DNA of 64,000 nt from the NCBI GenBank assembly GCA_963838095.1, contig CAWIPO010000008.1, positions 62,001 through 126,000 on the forward strand. Reading direction: 5' to 3'. The DNA is from CAWCGU01 sp963838095 (GTDB lineage Bacteria; Actinomycetota; Thermoleophilia; Solirubrobacterales; 70-9). Of this stretch, positions 17,548 through 24,977 are shown one piece after another. The translations under genes were made by a program, and so were the position numbers. The notes below the pieces were generated by a model that worked only from the letters and a program-made list of their open reading frames with translations, was not told where the DNA came from and made no database searches. Each line of letters begins with the position of its first letter. Position 1 is the first letter of the stretch.

Positions 17548-19269
17548 CTAGTGCGTCAGCGCGAACAGCAACATCGCCGAGGCGGAGTAGGCGAGCCCCA
17601 CCTCGCTGGTGATGAAGTCGGCGCGGCGATCCTCGTAGACGACCGTGTCGTCGTACTGGTCGTCGCTGTAGGTGGGGTTGAAGCGCGCGTACGGGCTGCG
17701 CTTCGCGGGCTTCAGTCCGAAGTCGGCAAACTGCGACTCGATCGCTGGCCCGCCGACCACGAACCCGTTGCCGAGGTCCGACGGCTTGCCCTTCAGGAAG
17801 ATGGAGTGGTGCGGGTTGTGCGCCTCGCGCTTTTGCGACCCGACAAGGAAGCTCGCGCCCCACGGGTTCAGGCCGAGCAGGTAGTCGCGCGCGAGGCTCG
17901 CCATCGCCAGCCCGCGGCCGAAGATGCCGGCGCGCTGCGCCGCGGCGAGCAGCGCGCCGCCGCCGGCGTGGTCGGAGACCCAGCCGAAGTAGAAGCCGCC
18001 CGGCGTGCCGAACGCGGTCAGCCCGGCGCGGAAGGCGGCGCCGTCCACCGCGTCGCGAAGCTTGCTCTGAGCGAGGTTGAGGACGTCGGCGCGCTGCACC
18101 GGGGGCGCGACCAGGCCGCCGGCGAGCTCGGCCGCCGCGAGGCCGCTGATCGAGAAGTACGGCGAGAAGCCGTTCTCCGGGGTGGCCGCGCCGAGGAAGC
18201 CGAGCGCGTCGGTGAGGAAGGGATCGCCGTTGGCGTTGCCGGCGCCCGCGCGGAACAGGAGCGACGCGGCCATCGCCATGAACCCCTGCCAGTCGCTGAA
18301 GCCGTCGCCGCCGGGTTGCGGGAAGCCCTCCAGCGCCGGCCCCGAGCCGGAGACGGCCTTGCCGCGGTCATACCACTGCTTGGCGAGCGTGAGCAGCTGC
18401 GCGCCGCGCGCGGTGCCGAGGCCTTCGCGGATTGCCGCCAGCGCGAGCGCGGCGCTCGCCGCCCCCGCCGGGCCGCTGCCGATGTCGCCGTAGGCGTTGC
18501 GGCGCGAGAACGCCGGGTTCGGGTTGGCGTCGTCCTCGGCGAAGTCGCGGAAGCCGCCCTCGTGATCGGATTCGCCGCCTACCTGAGCGATGAATGTCTG
18601 CGACCCGGCCGGGTGCGCCTTCTCGAGCCAGCGGATCCCGAAATCCGACAGCGCTGTCAACGTCGCGGCGTTCGCGGGGTCCAGCGCGGCGGCGTAGTCG
18701 AGGATCAGCGAGGAGGTGGCGATCGTCACCGTGAACTTGATCGCGTCGCCGGCGTCGCGCCAGCCGCCGGAGACGTTGATCGTGCCGCCGTTGGTCGGCC
18801 CGCCGACGATCGGCGCCGCCGCGTCGTTGAGGTGGGCGGGGCCGAACACGGGGTTGAACTCGCTGCCGTCGGCGTTGGCGAAGAAAATCGAGGTGACGCG
18901 GTCGATCAGCGAGCTCGCGGCCCCGTCCGCGATCGTCCACTTCGGAGACTGAAGCCCGCCGACGCGGAGGCGATAATTGCCGGGCGCCGATGGAGTGCTC
19001 ACGTTCGCCTTCGCCGCGTGTCTCCACGGCGACGCAGATCCGGCGACTCGCTTCAGCTTGCCCGTGCCGACCACGTTGCCGGAGCCGGTGAGGACCTGGA
19101 AGCGCTCGCCGACCAACCGCTCGTCGGAGACGACGATCGCGACCCGGGGGTCGCCGGGGGCGCTGAGCCCCGGGACCCGAATCGTGTCCGCGGGCGCCGC
19201 GGAGGCCGGGGTTGCCCACGCCAGCGCCACCAGCACCAGTGCGGGCGCTGTGCGTCGGACCCTGCCCAC
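17548..19269 (-). CDS. Secreted glycoside hydrolase family 9 (cellulase-like)
   Basis: 573 residues from GTG 19269, giving a clear signal peptide (RVRRTAPALVLVALAWATPASAA). An N-terminal Ig-like CelD_N domain (about residues 25-120) precedes the (alpha/alpha)6 GH9 barrel: SGGWRDAGDAIKF holds the family's catalytic base aspartate region (GGWxDAGD), ASFLVGSQKREAHNPHHSIF matches the conserved PHHR-type motif, and DRRADFITSEVGLAYSASAML near the C-terminus carries the proton-donor glutamate (family DY..NE). It probably hydrolyses beta-1,4-glucan or a related glycan outside the cell. It lies upstream of ecm on the same strand with a 15-base gap, which would put a cellulase and ecm in one transcript. 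Confidence 0.88.
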   Translation of the reverse strand: MGRVRRTAPALVLVALAWATPASAAPADTIRVPGLSAPGDPRVAIVVSDERLVGERFQVLTGSGNVVGTGKLKRVAGSASPWRHAAKANVSTPSAPGNYRLRVGGLQSPKWTIADGAASSLIDRVTSIFFANADGSEFNPVFGPAHLNDAAAPIVGGPTNGGTINVSGGWRDAGDAIKFTVTIATSSLILDYAAALDPANAATLTALSDFGIRWLEKAHPAGSQTFIAQVGGESDHEGGFRDFAEDDANPNPAFSRRNAYGDIGSGPAGAASAALALAAIREGLGTARGAQLLTLAKQWYDRGKAVSGSGPALEGFPQPGGDGFSDWQGFMAMAASLLFRAGAGNANGDPFLTDALGFLGAATPENGFSPYFSISGLAAAELAGGLVAPPVQRADVLNLAQSKLRDAVDGAAFRAGLTAFGTPGGFYFGWVSDHAGGGALLAAAQRAGIFGRGLAMASLARDYLLGLNPWGASFLVGSQKREAHNPHHSIFLKGKPSDLGNGFVVGGPAIESQFADFGLKPAKRSPYARFNPTYSDDQYDDTVVYEDRRADFITSEVGLAYSASAMLLFALTH

Positions 19270-19383
19270 GGAGCAAATATACGCACGCGCGGACCGCTCC
19301 GAGAGCCCGATGGGCGTGTTTGTCGGTGAGCGGAGGCTTGCGACCACGGTCCGGTCGTGAGGCTAGGCTTCCGATGCCGAACG

Positions 19384-20076
19384 ATGACCAAGGGAACGAG
19401 GACAGCCCGGAGATGGACGACGGCGGCGCTGCTGGCGCTTGTCGTGCTCGGCGTCGGCGCCGCTGCCGCGCTGGCGCTCGTCAAGGTCTACTCGAACGAT
19501 TTCTCCTCCGCCACCGAGGCCGAGCAGCTTGCGATCGAGGGCAAGGGCTGCCGCAAGAACTGGGACAAGAACAACAAGCGGCTGGATGTGGTTGCCAAGA
19601 ACGGGGGACCCGCCCGCTGCAGGCTCAAGGTCCCGGTCCAGGGCGACTCCGCGCAGCCCAACCAGGCGGTGCTGGTGACCGCCAAGCTCGACAAGAACCT
19701 GCCGAACTCGATCGCTAAGAAGACCTACATCGCGATCTCGATTCGCGACGGCGCCGGCGGCCTGCTGGAGGTGCGCGTGTATCCGTCGAATCAGCGCGTC
19801 GAGCTCCATCGCGAGCCCAACGCCAACGGCTTCCCCGTCGAGGCCGGCGACAAGGCGATCGGCAAGCCCGGCGATCGCAACTTCCTCCGGATCGAAGCGA
19901 ATGAGGACGTGATCAAGGTGAAGGTGAACAAGTTCAAGCTCGAGACGGTCACCGACCCGAACCCGTCCGAGCTCGAGGGCCGCCGGATCACAGTTCAGCT
20001 CGTCACCGAGGCGAAGACCAGCGATCCCGTCAGCGCCTGGTTCGACGACCTGCAGGTCCAAGTTCCGACTCCGTAG
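19384..20076 (+). CDS. Secreted protein, probable concanavalin-like beta-sandwich
   Basis: 230 residues from ATG 19384, with a signal anchor (RRWTTAALLALVVLGVGAAAALALVKVYSNDF). The mature part is strand-rich: KKTYIAISIRDGAGGLLEVRVYPSNQRVELHRE, RNFLRIEANEDVIKVKVNKFKLETV, and ends SAWFDDLQVQVP, a pattern typical of laminin-G/concanavalin-like sandwiches. Binding partner unknown. It ends directly before the clpS start codon (no gap) and so is co-transcribed with it. A GTG at 19357 is an alternative start. Confidence 0.65.
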   Translation: MTKGTRTARRWTTAALLALVVLGVGAAAALALVKVYSNDFSSATEAEQLAIEGKGCRKNWDKNNKRLDVVAKNGGPARCRLKVPVQGDSAQPNQAVLVTAKLDKNLPNSIAKKTYIAISIRDGAGGLLEVRVYPSNQRVELHREPNANGFPVEAGDKAIGKPGDRNFLRIEANEDVIKVKVNKFKLETVTDPNPSELEGRRITVQLVTEAKTSDPVSAWFDDLQVQVPTP

Positions 20077-20367
20077 ATGTCGACGACGACGGTCGAGCGG
20101 CCTCGCGTCGCCGGCCCGGGCTCCGGGCTGGGCGGAAACTGGAACGTGATCGTGCTCAACGACGATCACAACACGTTCGACCACGTCGCGCGCACGCTCG
20201 CGAGCGTGATCCCGGGGGTGACGATCGACAGCGGCTACGGCTTCGCCGATCAGATCCACAACCGTGGCCAGGCGATCGTCTGGACCGGCCCTCGCGAGCC
20301 GGCCGAGCTGTACTGGGAGCAGCTCGAGTCAGCGGGCCTGACGCTGGCCCCGCTGGAGCAGCATTAG
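20077..20367 (+). CDS. clpS: ATP-dependent Clp protease adaptor ClpS
   Basis: A 96-residue N-recognin adaptor that delivers N-end-rule substrates to ClpAP/ClpCP. After a disordered N-terminus, NWNVIVLNDDHNTFDHVARTLASVIPG contains the ClpS core (VLNDDxxT and the DH of the substrate pocket). FADQIHNRGQAIVWTGPREPAELYWEQLESAGL forms the second half with the conserved HxxG. The start codon touches the stop of the preceding gene. Confidence 0.92.
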   Translation: MSTTTVERPRVAGPGSGLGGNWNVIVLNDDHNTFDHVARTLASVIPGVTIDSGYGFADQIHNRGQAIVWTGPREPAELYWEQLESAGLTLAPLEQH

Positions 20368-20382
20368 GCGTTCCGGAGCTTC

Positions 20383-20727
20383 TTAGGTCTCTGCCTGCTC
20401 GGCGACCAGCTCTTCGTCCTCGGCGGTGACGCCGGCGTGCGCGATCACCGCGTGCCAGGTCGGCAACAGCGGCTTGTTGTAGCTGCTCATCACCTGCTGG
20501 CGAGCCGCTGAGACCTCATCGGAGGCCCAGTAGCGCTCGAAGCCCTCCTTGTCGTCCCAGAGGATCGTCTGCCGGAAGTGCAGCGGGTCGTCGATCGACC
20601 GGGTCAGTGACCAGCCGCGGGCGCCGAACGCCATCGCCCGCTCCGCCGCCGGCAGCCAGGCCTCCAGCCACCGATCCCGCTGGAACGGATGGATGCGCCA
20701 ATCGATCACCAGTGCGTAGTCGGCCAC
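20383..20727 (-). CDS. Dimeric alpha-beta barrel (ABM-like) protein
   Basis: 114 residues with the ferredoxin-like pattern of the antibiotic-biosynthesis-monooxygenase superfamily: YALVIDWRIHPFQRDRWLEAWLPAAERAMAFGARGWSLTRSIDDPLHFRQTILWDDKEGFERYWASDEVSAARQQVMSSY. No cofactor motif is evident; such proteins are small oxygenases, isomerases or sensors. It starts 4 bases after the ccr stop, so it is very probably co-translated with crotonyl-CoA carboxylase/reductase. What it does there is unknown. Confidence 0.75.
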   Translation of the reverse strand: MADYALVIDWRIHPFQRDRWLEAWLPAAERAMAFGARGWSLTRSIDDPLHFRQTILWDDKEGFERYWASDEVSAARQQVMSSYNKPLLPTWHAVIAHAGVTAEDEELVAEQAET

Positions 20728-20731
20728 GGCT

Positions 20732-21994
20732 TCAGGCCCCGACCTCGGCCCAGATCGCGCCCGGACCGTCCTCGTGCTTGCCCTGCTCCTTGTCGGTGGC
20801 GCCGACCATGACCGAGATCTTGCCCGCGTGGCGGTTCTCGTGCAGCATCTGGTGCGCTTCGGGAACGCCCTCGAAGCCCATCGCCTGCGAGAGCACCGGG
20901 CGGATCTTGCCCTCCGCCATCAGCTGGTTGGCGCGCGTGCACTCGTAAGCGTTCGCGAAGTGCGATCCGAGGATCTCCTTCTGGCGCATCCACAGGTAGC
21001 GGACGTCGAAGTCCAGCGTGTAGCCCGACGTCGCGCCGCAGATCACGACCTTTCCGAACGGCTTCACGACGAACACGGAAGTCGGGAAGGTCGCCTGGCC
21101 GACGTGCTCGAAGACGATGTCGGGGGCGTCGCCGAGGATCTCCTTCACGCGCTTGCCGAACGCGCGTGAAACGCCGAAGCGTGCCTTCTCCGCGTCGCGA
21201 TCGGTGAGGTTCTCCTTGGTCCGCATCATCTCGCCGAACTCGTTGCGGTCGATGTAATCGACGGCGCCGAGCTGCTTCACCAGCTCTCCCTTCTCCGGGG
21301 AGGAGACAACCCCGACGGCGTTCGCGCCCGACGCCTTGCAGATCTGGTTCGCGAACACGCCGAGCCCGCCGGCGGCGCCCCAGATCAGGACGTTGTGACC
21401 CGCTTGGATCTTGCAGCGATCGATCAGCATCCGGTAGGCCGTGAAGTAGGTGAGCCCGTAGGCGGAGGAGTCGACCCATGAGAGGTTCGGGGGCTTGGGC
21501 AACAGCTGCTGCGCCTGGACCTTCGTGAACTGGGCGAAGGATCCCCAGGTGGTCTCGTAGCCCCAGATCTGCTGGCTCGGCGCCGCGAGCGGGTCGAGCC
21601 CGTGCACCTCGACGTCCTCGTAGGAGGCCTGGTTGCAGTGGATCACGACCTCGTCACCGGGCTTCCACTTGGTGACGCCCTCGCCGACCTTCCACACGAC
21701 CCCCGAGGCGTCGGACCCGCCGATGTGGTGCCCGTACTCGGGGTGATCGCCATAGCCGAAAACGGACACCGGCTTGCCGAGCGCCGCCCAGACGTTGTTG
21801 AAGTTGACGCCGGCGGCCATCACGCGCACGATCACCTCGAACGCGCCAGGCTCCGGGACCTCGATCTCCTCGATCTGGAACGCGTCCTTGGGCTCGCCCT
21901 CGCGCTCCTGGCGGATCACCCACGCCGCCATCGTCTCCGGCAGCTCACCGGGCTCGACATCCAGCTTCGACACTTCGGCTACGTCTACGGCCAC
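20732..21994 (-). CDS. ccr: Crotonyl-CoA carboxylase/reductase
   Basis: A 420-residue MDR-superfamily enzyme that reductively carboxylates crotonyl-CoA to ethylmalonyl-CoA with NADPH and CO2. GTG 21994 is chosen for the AAAGGAG site 4 bases upstream. The sequence tracks the proteobacterial Ccr type: AAWVIRQEREGEP, AAGVNFNNVWAALGKPV (N67 region), IWGYETTWGSFAQFTKVQAQQLLPKP, NVLIWGAAGGLG (nucleotide loop 206-212), IVFEHVGQATFP, and YLWMRQKEILGSHFAN, whose histidine H345 corresponds to the CO2-handling histidine of the family. Small differences (FEHVGQ where FEHPGE/R is usual) leave open a specialised enoyl-CoA carboxylase/reductase. It is followed by the ABM-like gene. Confidence 0.88.
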   Translation of the reverse strand: MAVDVAEVSKLDVEPGELPETMAAWVIRQEREGEPKDAFQIEEIEVPEPGAFEVIVRVMAAGVNFNNVWAALGKPVSVFGYGDHPEYGHHIGGSDASGVVWKVGEGVTKWKPGDEVVIHCNQASYEDVEVHGLDPLAAPSQQIWGYETTWGSFAQFTKVQAQQLLPKPPNLSWVDSSAYGLTYFTAYRMLIDRCKIQAGHNVLIWGAAGGLGVFANQICKASGANAVGVVSSPEKGELVKQLGAVDYIDRNEFGEMMRTKENLTDRDAEKARFGVSRAFGKRVKEILGDAPDIVFEHVGQATFPTSVFVVKPFGKVVICGATSGYTLDFDVRYLWMRQKEILGSHFANAYECTRANQLMAEGKIRPVLSQAMGFEGVPEAHQMLHENRHAGKISVMVGATDKEQGKHEDGPGAIWAEVGA

Positions 21995-22094
21995 GTTGCT
22001 CCTTTCGGGTCGGTTGGGGCGCGAATCCTGAGAGTGACCTGTTCGATCGCCGTCAGCTTCCCGTCCGGGGATCCGACTACCTTCGTGAGTCCGA

Positions 22095-23363
22095 ATGGAA
22101 GCATCCGAGAGACAGCAACTGCCCCTTGACGGCGACGCCGCCGACGGCACCGTCCGCGCGCTCGATGACCGCCTCGTGATCGAGCGGCTGACCGTCGAGG
22201 ACGAGCGCGCGGCGAAAGTCGTGCGCGAGCGCGCGAAGAGTGGTCGCCCGGCGCCCGAGACCGTCGCGAAGGCGATCGAGATCGGGGCCCGCGTGCTCGA
22301 TTCCGAGGTCACCGCGGCCAACGTCGACTACGTGCGAGCCGAATTCGAGCGTCACTCGTCCGTGCTGCGCGAGCGGATGACCAAGGCCATCGAGGCCGGC
22401 GACCAGGCCCTCGCCGAGCGCATCGCGCTCAGCTTCGACGCCAGCCGTGACGGCTCCGTACAGCAGGAGATCGAGGCAATGGTCAGCGAGGCCCTGGCCG
22501 ATGAGCGCCAGTCACTGCTGAAGCTCTTCAAGACCGAGGACGGAGTCAATCCGTTGTTCGATTTCAAGGACGCGATGGTTCGCGTCTACAAGGAGCTTCG
22601 CAGCGGCCAGCAGGCCGACGGGGTAGAGAATCGCAAGGTGATAGCCCAGCTCAAGCAGGAGATCGTCGAGCTGAAGGAGCGCATCGACGCGGAGCGCCGC
22701 GTTGCCGAGTCTGAAGCCGTCGGAACCCGCAAGGGCCGGAACTTCGAGGATCGCGTCCACGACGCAATCGACCGCATCGGCAGCTCACGCGGGGACAGCG
22801 CGCACCACGTCGGAGACGAGCGCGGCGCCGGCGGTTCGAAGAAGGGGGACACGGTGGTAGAGCTCGGGGCAGCGGAAGGCGCGTGCCTGGGCCGGATCGT
22901 GTTCGAGGCCAAGGACGAGAAGCTGTCCAAGAACAGGGCCTGGGAAGAGCTGAACGGAGCGCTGGCCGAGCGCGACGCGGACTTTGCGATCCTCGTTGTC
23001 GCCGGAGAGGAGAACGTGCCCTCAGGGCGCGAGCAGCTCGTCGAGTACGAGGGCAACAAGCTGATCATCGCCGTCGATCCCGAATTGCCCAACGACCTGG
23101 GACTCGATCTCGCCTATCGCTACGCGCGGCTGCGGGTGCTGATGACTCGCGACCACTCGCTCGAGGTGGACGCGGCCGGAGTCCGTGATGCGGCCGAAGC
23201 CGCTCGTTCGGCCCTGAAGCGAGCCCAGAGCGTGCGCCTCGCGCTGACGAACATCGACAAGAGCACCAAAACAGCGCGTGACGGAATCGAAGGCATCGTC
23301 GCCGATGTCGAGGCCGAGCTGCTGCGCATCGAGTCGCTGGTGATGACGGCTAACGCCGGCTGA
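22095..23363 (+). CDS. Coiled-coil protein with PD-(D/E)XK-like nuclease domain
   Basis: 422 residues. An N-terminal helical/coiled-coil half (about residues 1-215; VIAQLKQEIVELKERIDAERRVAESE) precedes an endonuclease-like core: GRNFEDRVHDAIDRI (helix with E), KKGDTVVEL (catalytic D), RIVFEAKDEKLSKNRAWEELNGALAERDADFAILVVAG (the ExK motif EAK, then the scaffold helix and strand). It ends in another coiled coil. This order recalls RmuC- and DUF2130-like proteins acting on DNA, but I cannot assign the family. It is divergent from ccr, with about 100 bases between starts. Confidence 0.65.
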   Translation: MEASERQQLPLDGDAADGTVRALDDRLVIERLTVEDERAAKVVRERAKSGRPAPETVAKAIEIGARVLDSEVTAANVDYVRAEFERHSSVLRERMTKAIEAGDQALAERIALSFDASRDGSVQQEIEAMVSEALADERQSLLKLFKTEDGVNPLFDFKDAMVRVYKELRSGQQADGVENRKVIAQLKQEIVELKERIDAERRVAESEAVGTRKGRNFEDRVHDAIDRIGSSRGDSAHHVGDERGAGGSKKGDTVVELGAAEGACLGRIVFEAKDEKLSKNRAWEELNGALAERDADFAILVVAGEENVPSGREQLVEYEGNKLIIAVDPELPNDLGLDLAYRYARLRVLMTRDHSLEVDAAGVRDAAEAARSALKRAQSVRLALTNIDKSTKTARDGIEGIVADVEAELLRIESLVMTANAG

Positions 23364-23411
23364 TCTTCCCGCTCGCCTCGCCCGACACCTGGTTGCCGGC
23401 CACCGGCCCGC

Positions 23412-23822
23412 CTACGGCAGCAGCAGCTGGTTCTGCGCGCTCGGGCGCTCGGGACCGACGGTGATCGTGGTCTCCTTCGCGTCCGATTCCTCTCCGGCGG
23501 TGACCAGGTACTCGCCCTCGAGGAAGTCAAGCTTGAAGTTGCCGACCGAGTTCGGCGCGATCGGGTTGCTGGCGTCCGTCACAGGCCCCTCGACGGTCAA
23601 TGAGACGGGGACATCGGACTGGTTCGAGATCGTCAGGTTGACCAGGCCGGCGCCGAACCGGTTCGGAGCCACCGTCACGCGCTTGTCGTCGATGCTCGCC
23701 GAGATCTCGATCGGCGCGGGGGGCCGAGGCTCGTTCGGATGGTCGTCGCCCCCGCACCCGTATGCGAGCAGCGGGAATGCGAGGAGCGCGACTGCGAGCA
23801 GGTGACGCCGGCCCTTGCCCAT
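23412..23822 (-). CDS. Small putative lipoprotein
   Basis: 136 residues with a lipoprotein signal: KGRRHLLAVALLAFPLLAYGC, where LAYGC fits the lipobox and the cysteine would be lipidated. The mature part is a single beta-sandwich-like domain (VNLTISNQSDVPVSLTVEGPV, KLDFLEGEYLVTAGEESDAKETTITVGPERPS) of the cupredoxin/Ig type without visible metal ligands. Function unknown. Convergent with the nuclease-like gene. Confidence 0.75.
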   Translation of the reverse strand: MGKGRRHLLAVALLAFPLLAYGCGGDDHPNEPRPPAPIEISASIDDKRVTVAPNRFGAGLVNLTISNQSDVPVSLTVEGPVTDASNPIAPNSVGNFKLDFLEGEYLVTAGEESDAKETTITVGPERPSAQNQLLLP

Positions 23823-23900
23823 CGTTGGGCGGGAGCCTAACCCACCGCACGGAAGCTGAACGCAGTCGCGTCGTGTGTGCGCCGGCGTTCCGTGAGCGGG

Positions 23901-24894
23901 TCAGCGAACGAACGGCAGCTCGGCGACCGTCGCCGGAGTCGATTCACCCACCGTCACTCGATCGCCGGGCGATGCCTCCCGGCGCAGAATCGCCAGGGCC
24001 AACGGCCCCTCCGCGGGCGAGATCAAGGCGGTCCCGACGCTGCCGATCTCTCGTCCGTCCAGGGACACCGGCTCCCCCGCGGAGGCGGCGGCTTCGAGCC
24101 GAAGCCCGCGCAGGTGACGGTTCGGCTTTCCCTTGTAGTGCAGCCGGGCCACGGTCTCCTGGCCGATGTAGCACCCCTTGGTGAAGCTCACGGCGCGCTC
24201 GTTGATCCCGGCCTCCTGCGGGGATCGTCGCAGCGGTCATCTCGGCGCCGAACCGGGGCCGGCCCGACTCGACTCGAAGAATCTCGGCGGCGTCGGCGCT
24301 GACTTCGGCGATGCCGTCGCGGGCCAGCGAGGCGTGCAGCGCATCCCGATCGCCCGCTGCGGAGATCAGATCGACGCCGAGGTCGGTGGCAACGGCGATC
24401 AGCTCGATCCCGTCTCGCTCGTGGGGTCGGTGGGCGTGCTCCGGGGCGACCGGGGGCACGCCGGAGAGCTGTGCCGCCGCGGGGCCGATCAGCGAGGTGA
24501 TCGCCCACTTGCCGGACTCGTCCTCGAGCTCCACCTCTCGGCCGATCTTGTACATGTCGAGATGGCGGCGGACGGCGCTCGTCGCGCCGGGCTCGGTGTC
24601 GATCCAGTAGCGGCGGTCGGCGGGGCTTTCGGATTTGGCTGGCCCCTGCTGGCACAGCACCCGCATGTCGGCCTGCATGTGACCCTTGCGATCCAGCAAC
24701 GCCGAGTAGCAGCCTTCGTTCGGGCCCAGTGCCTCGATGTCGTTCGTCAGCTGTCCCTGCACGAACTCCGCCGCCTCGCTGCCGCCGACCACGAGCACGC
24801 CGCGCTCCGAGCGATCGACGAGCCCCGCCTGCTCGCGCAGGAGCCGGTACTGCCCGTCGAGCTCGACGGTGTCGCTGGTGCGTGCGGTCGCCAT
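23901..24894 (-). CDS. YgfZ/GcvT-type folate-binding protein (frameshifted)
   Basis: Tetrahydrofolate-binding protein of the YgfZ/GcvT family, which helps assemble or maintain Fe-S clusters. The N-terminal part runs AGLVDRSERGVLVVGGSEAAEFVQGQLTNDIEALGPNEGCYSALLDRKGHMQADMRVL, and the C-terminal part carries the signature FTKGCYIGQETVARLHYKGKPNRHLRGL (KGC-Y/F-xGQE, the YgfZ hallmark). Near 24219 one extra base separates the halves: MTAATIP in one frame is followed by QEAGINERAVSFTKG in the next. The repaired product has about 331 codons, normal for the family. Confidence 0.87.
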
Positions 24895-24955
24895 GAAGAG
24901 AGTGTAAGAGCGGGGTGCAACTGCCGCTGATAATTTCGGCTACTCTACATTCGAA

Positions 24956-24971
24956 TTTAGATGAGGCTAAA
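24956..24971. promoter_or_regulatory. DtxR/MntR-like operator before the metal operon
   Basis: TTTAG and CTAAA arms separated by 6 bases (TTTAGATGAGGCTAAA) lie 6 bases before the start codon of the multicopper oxidase. The arrangement resembles DtxR/IdeR/MntR boxes, and the third gene of the operon encodes a DtxR-family regulator. Autoregulation by metal is inferred. Confidence 0.6.
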
Positions 24972-24977
24972 AGTCTG

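Noticed and set aside
16093..19329. An open frame of more than 1000 codons on the plus strand opposite ecm and GH9
   Set aside because: It is antisense to two well-supported genes, with no recognisable domain and an Arg/Ala/Val bias typical of shadow frames.
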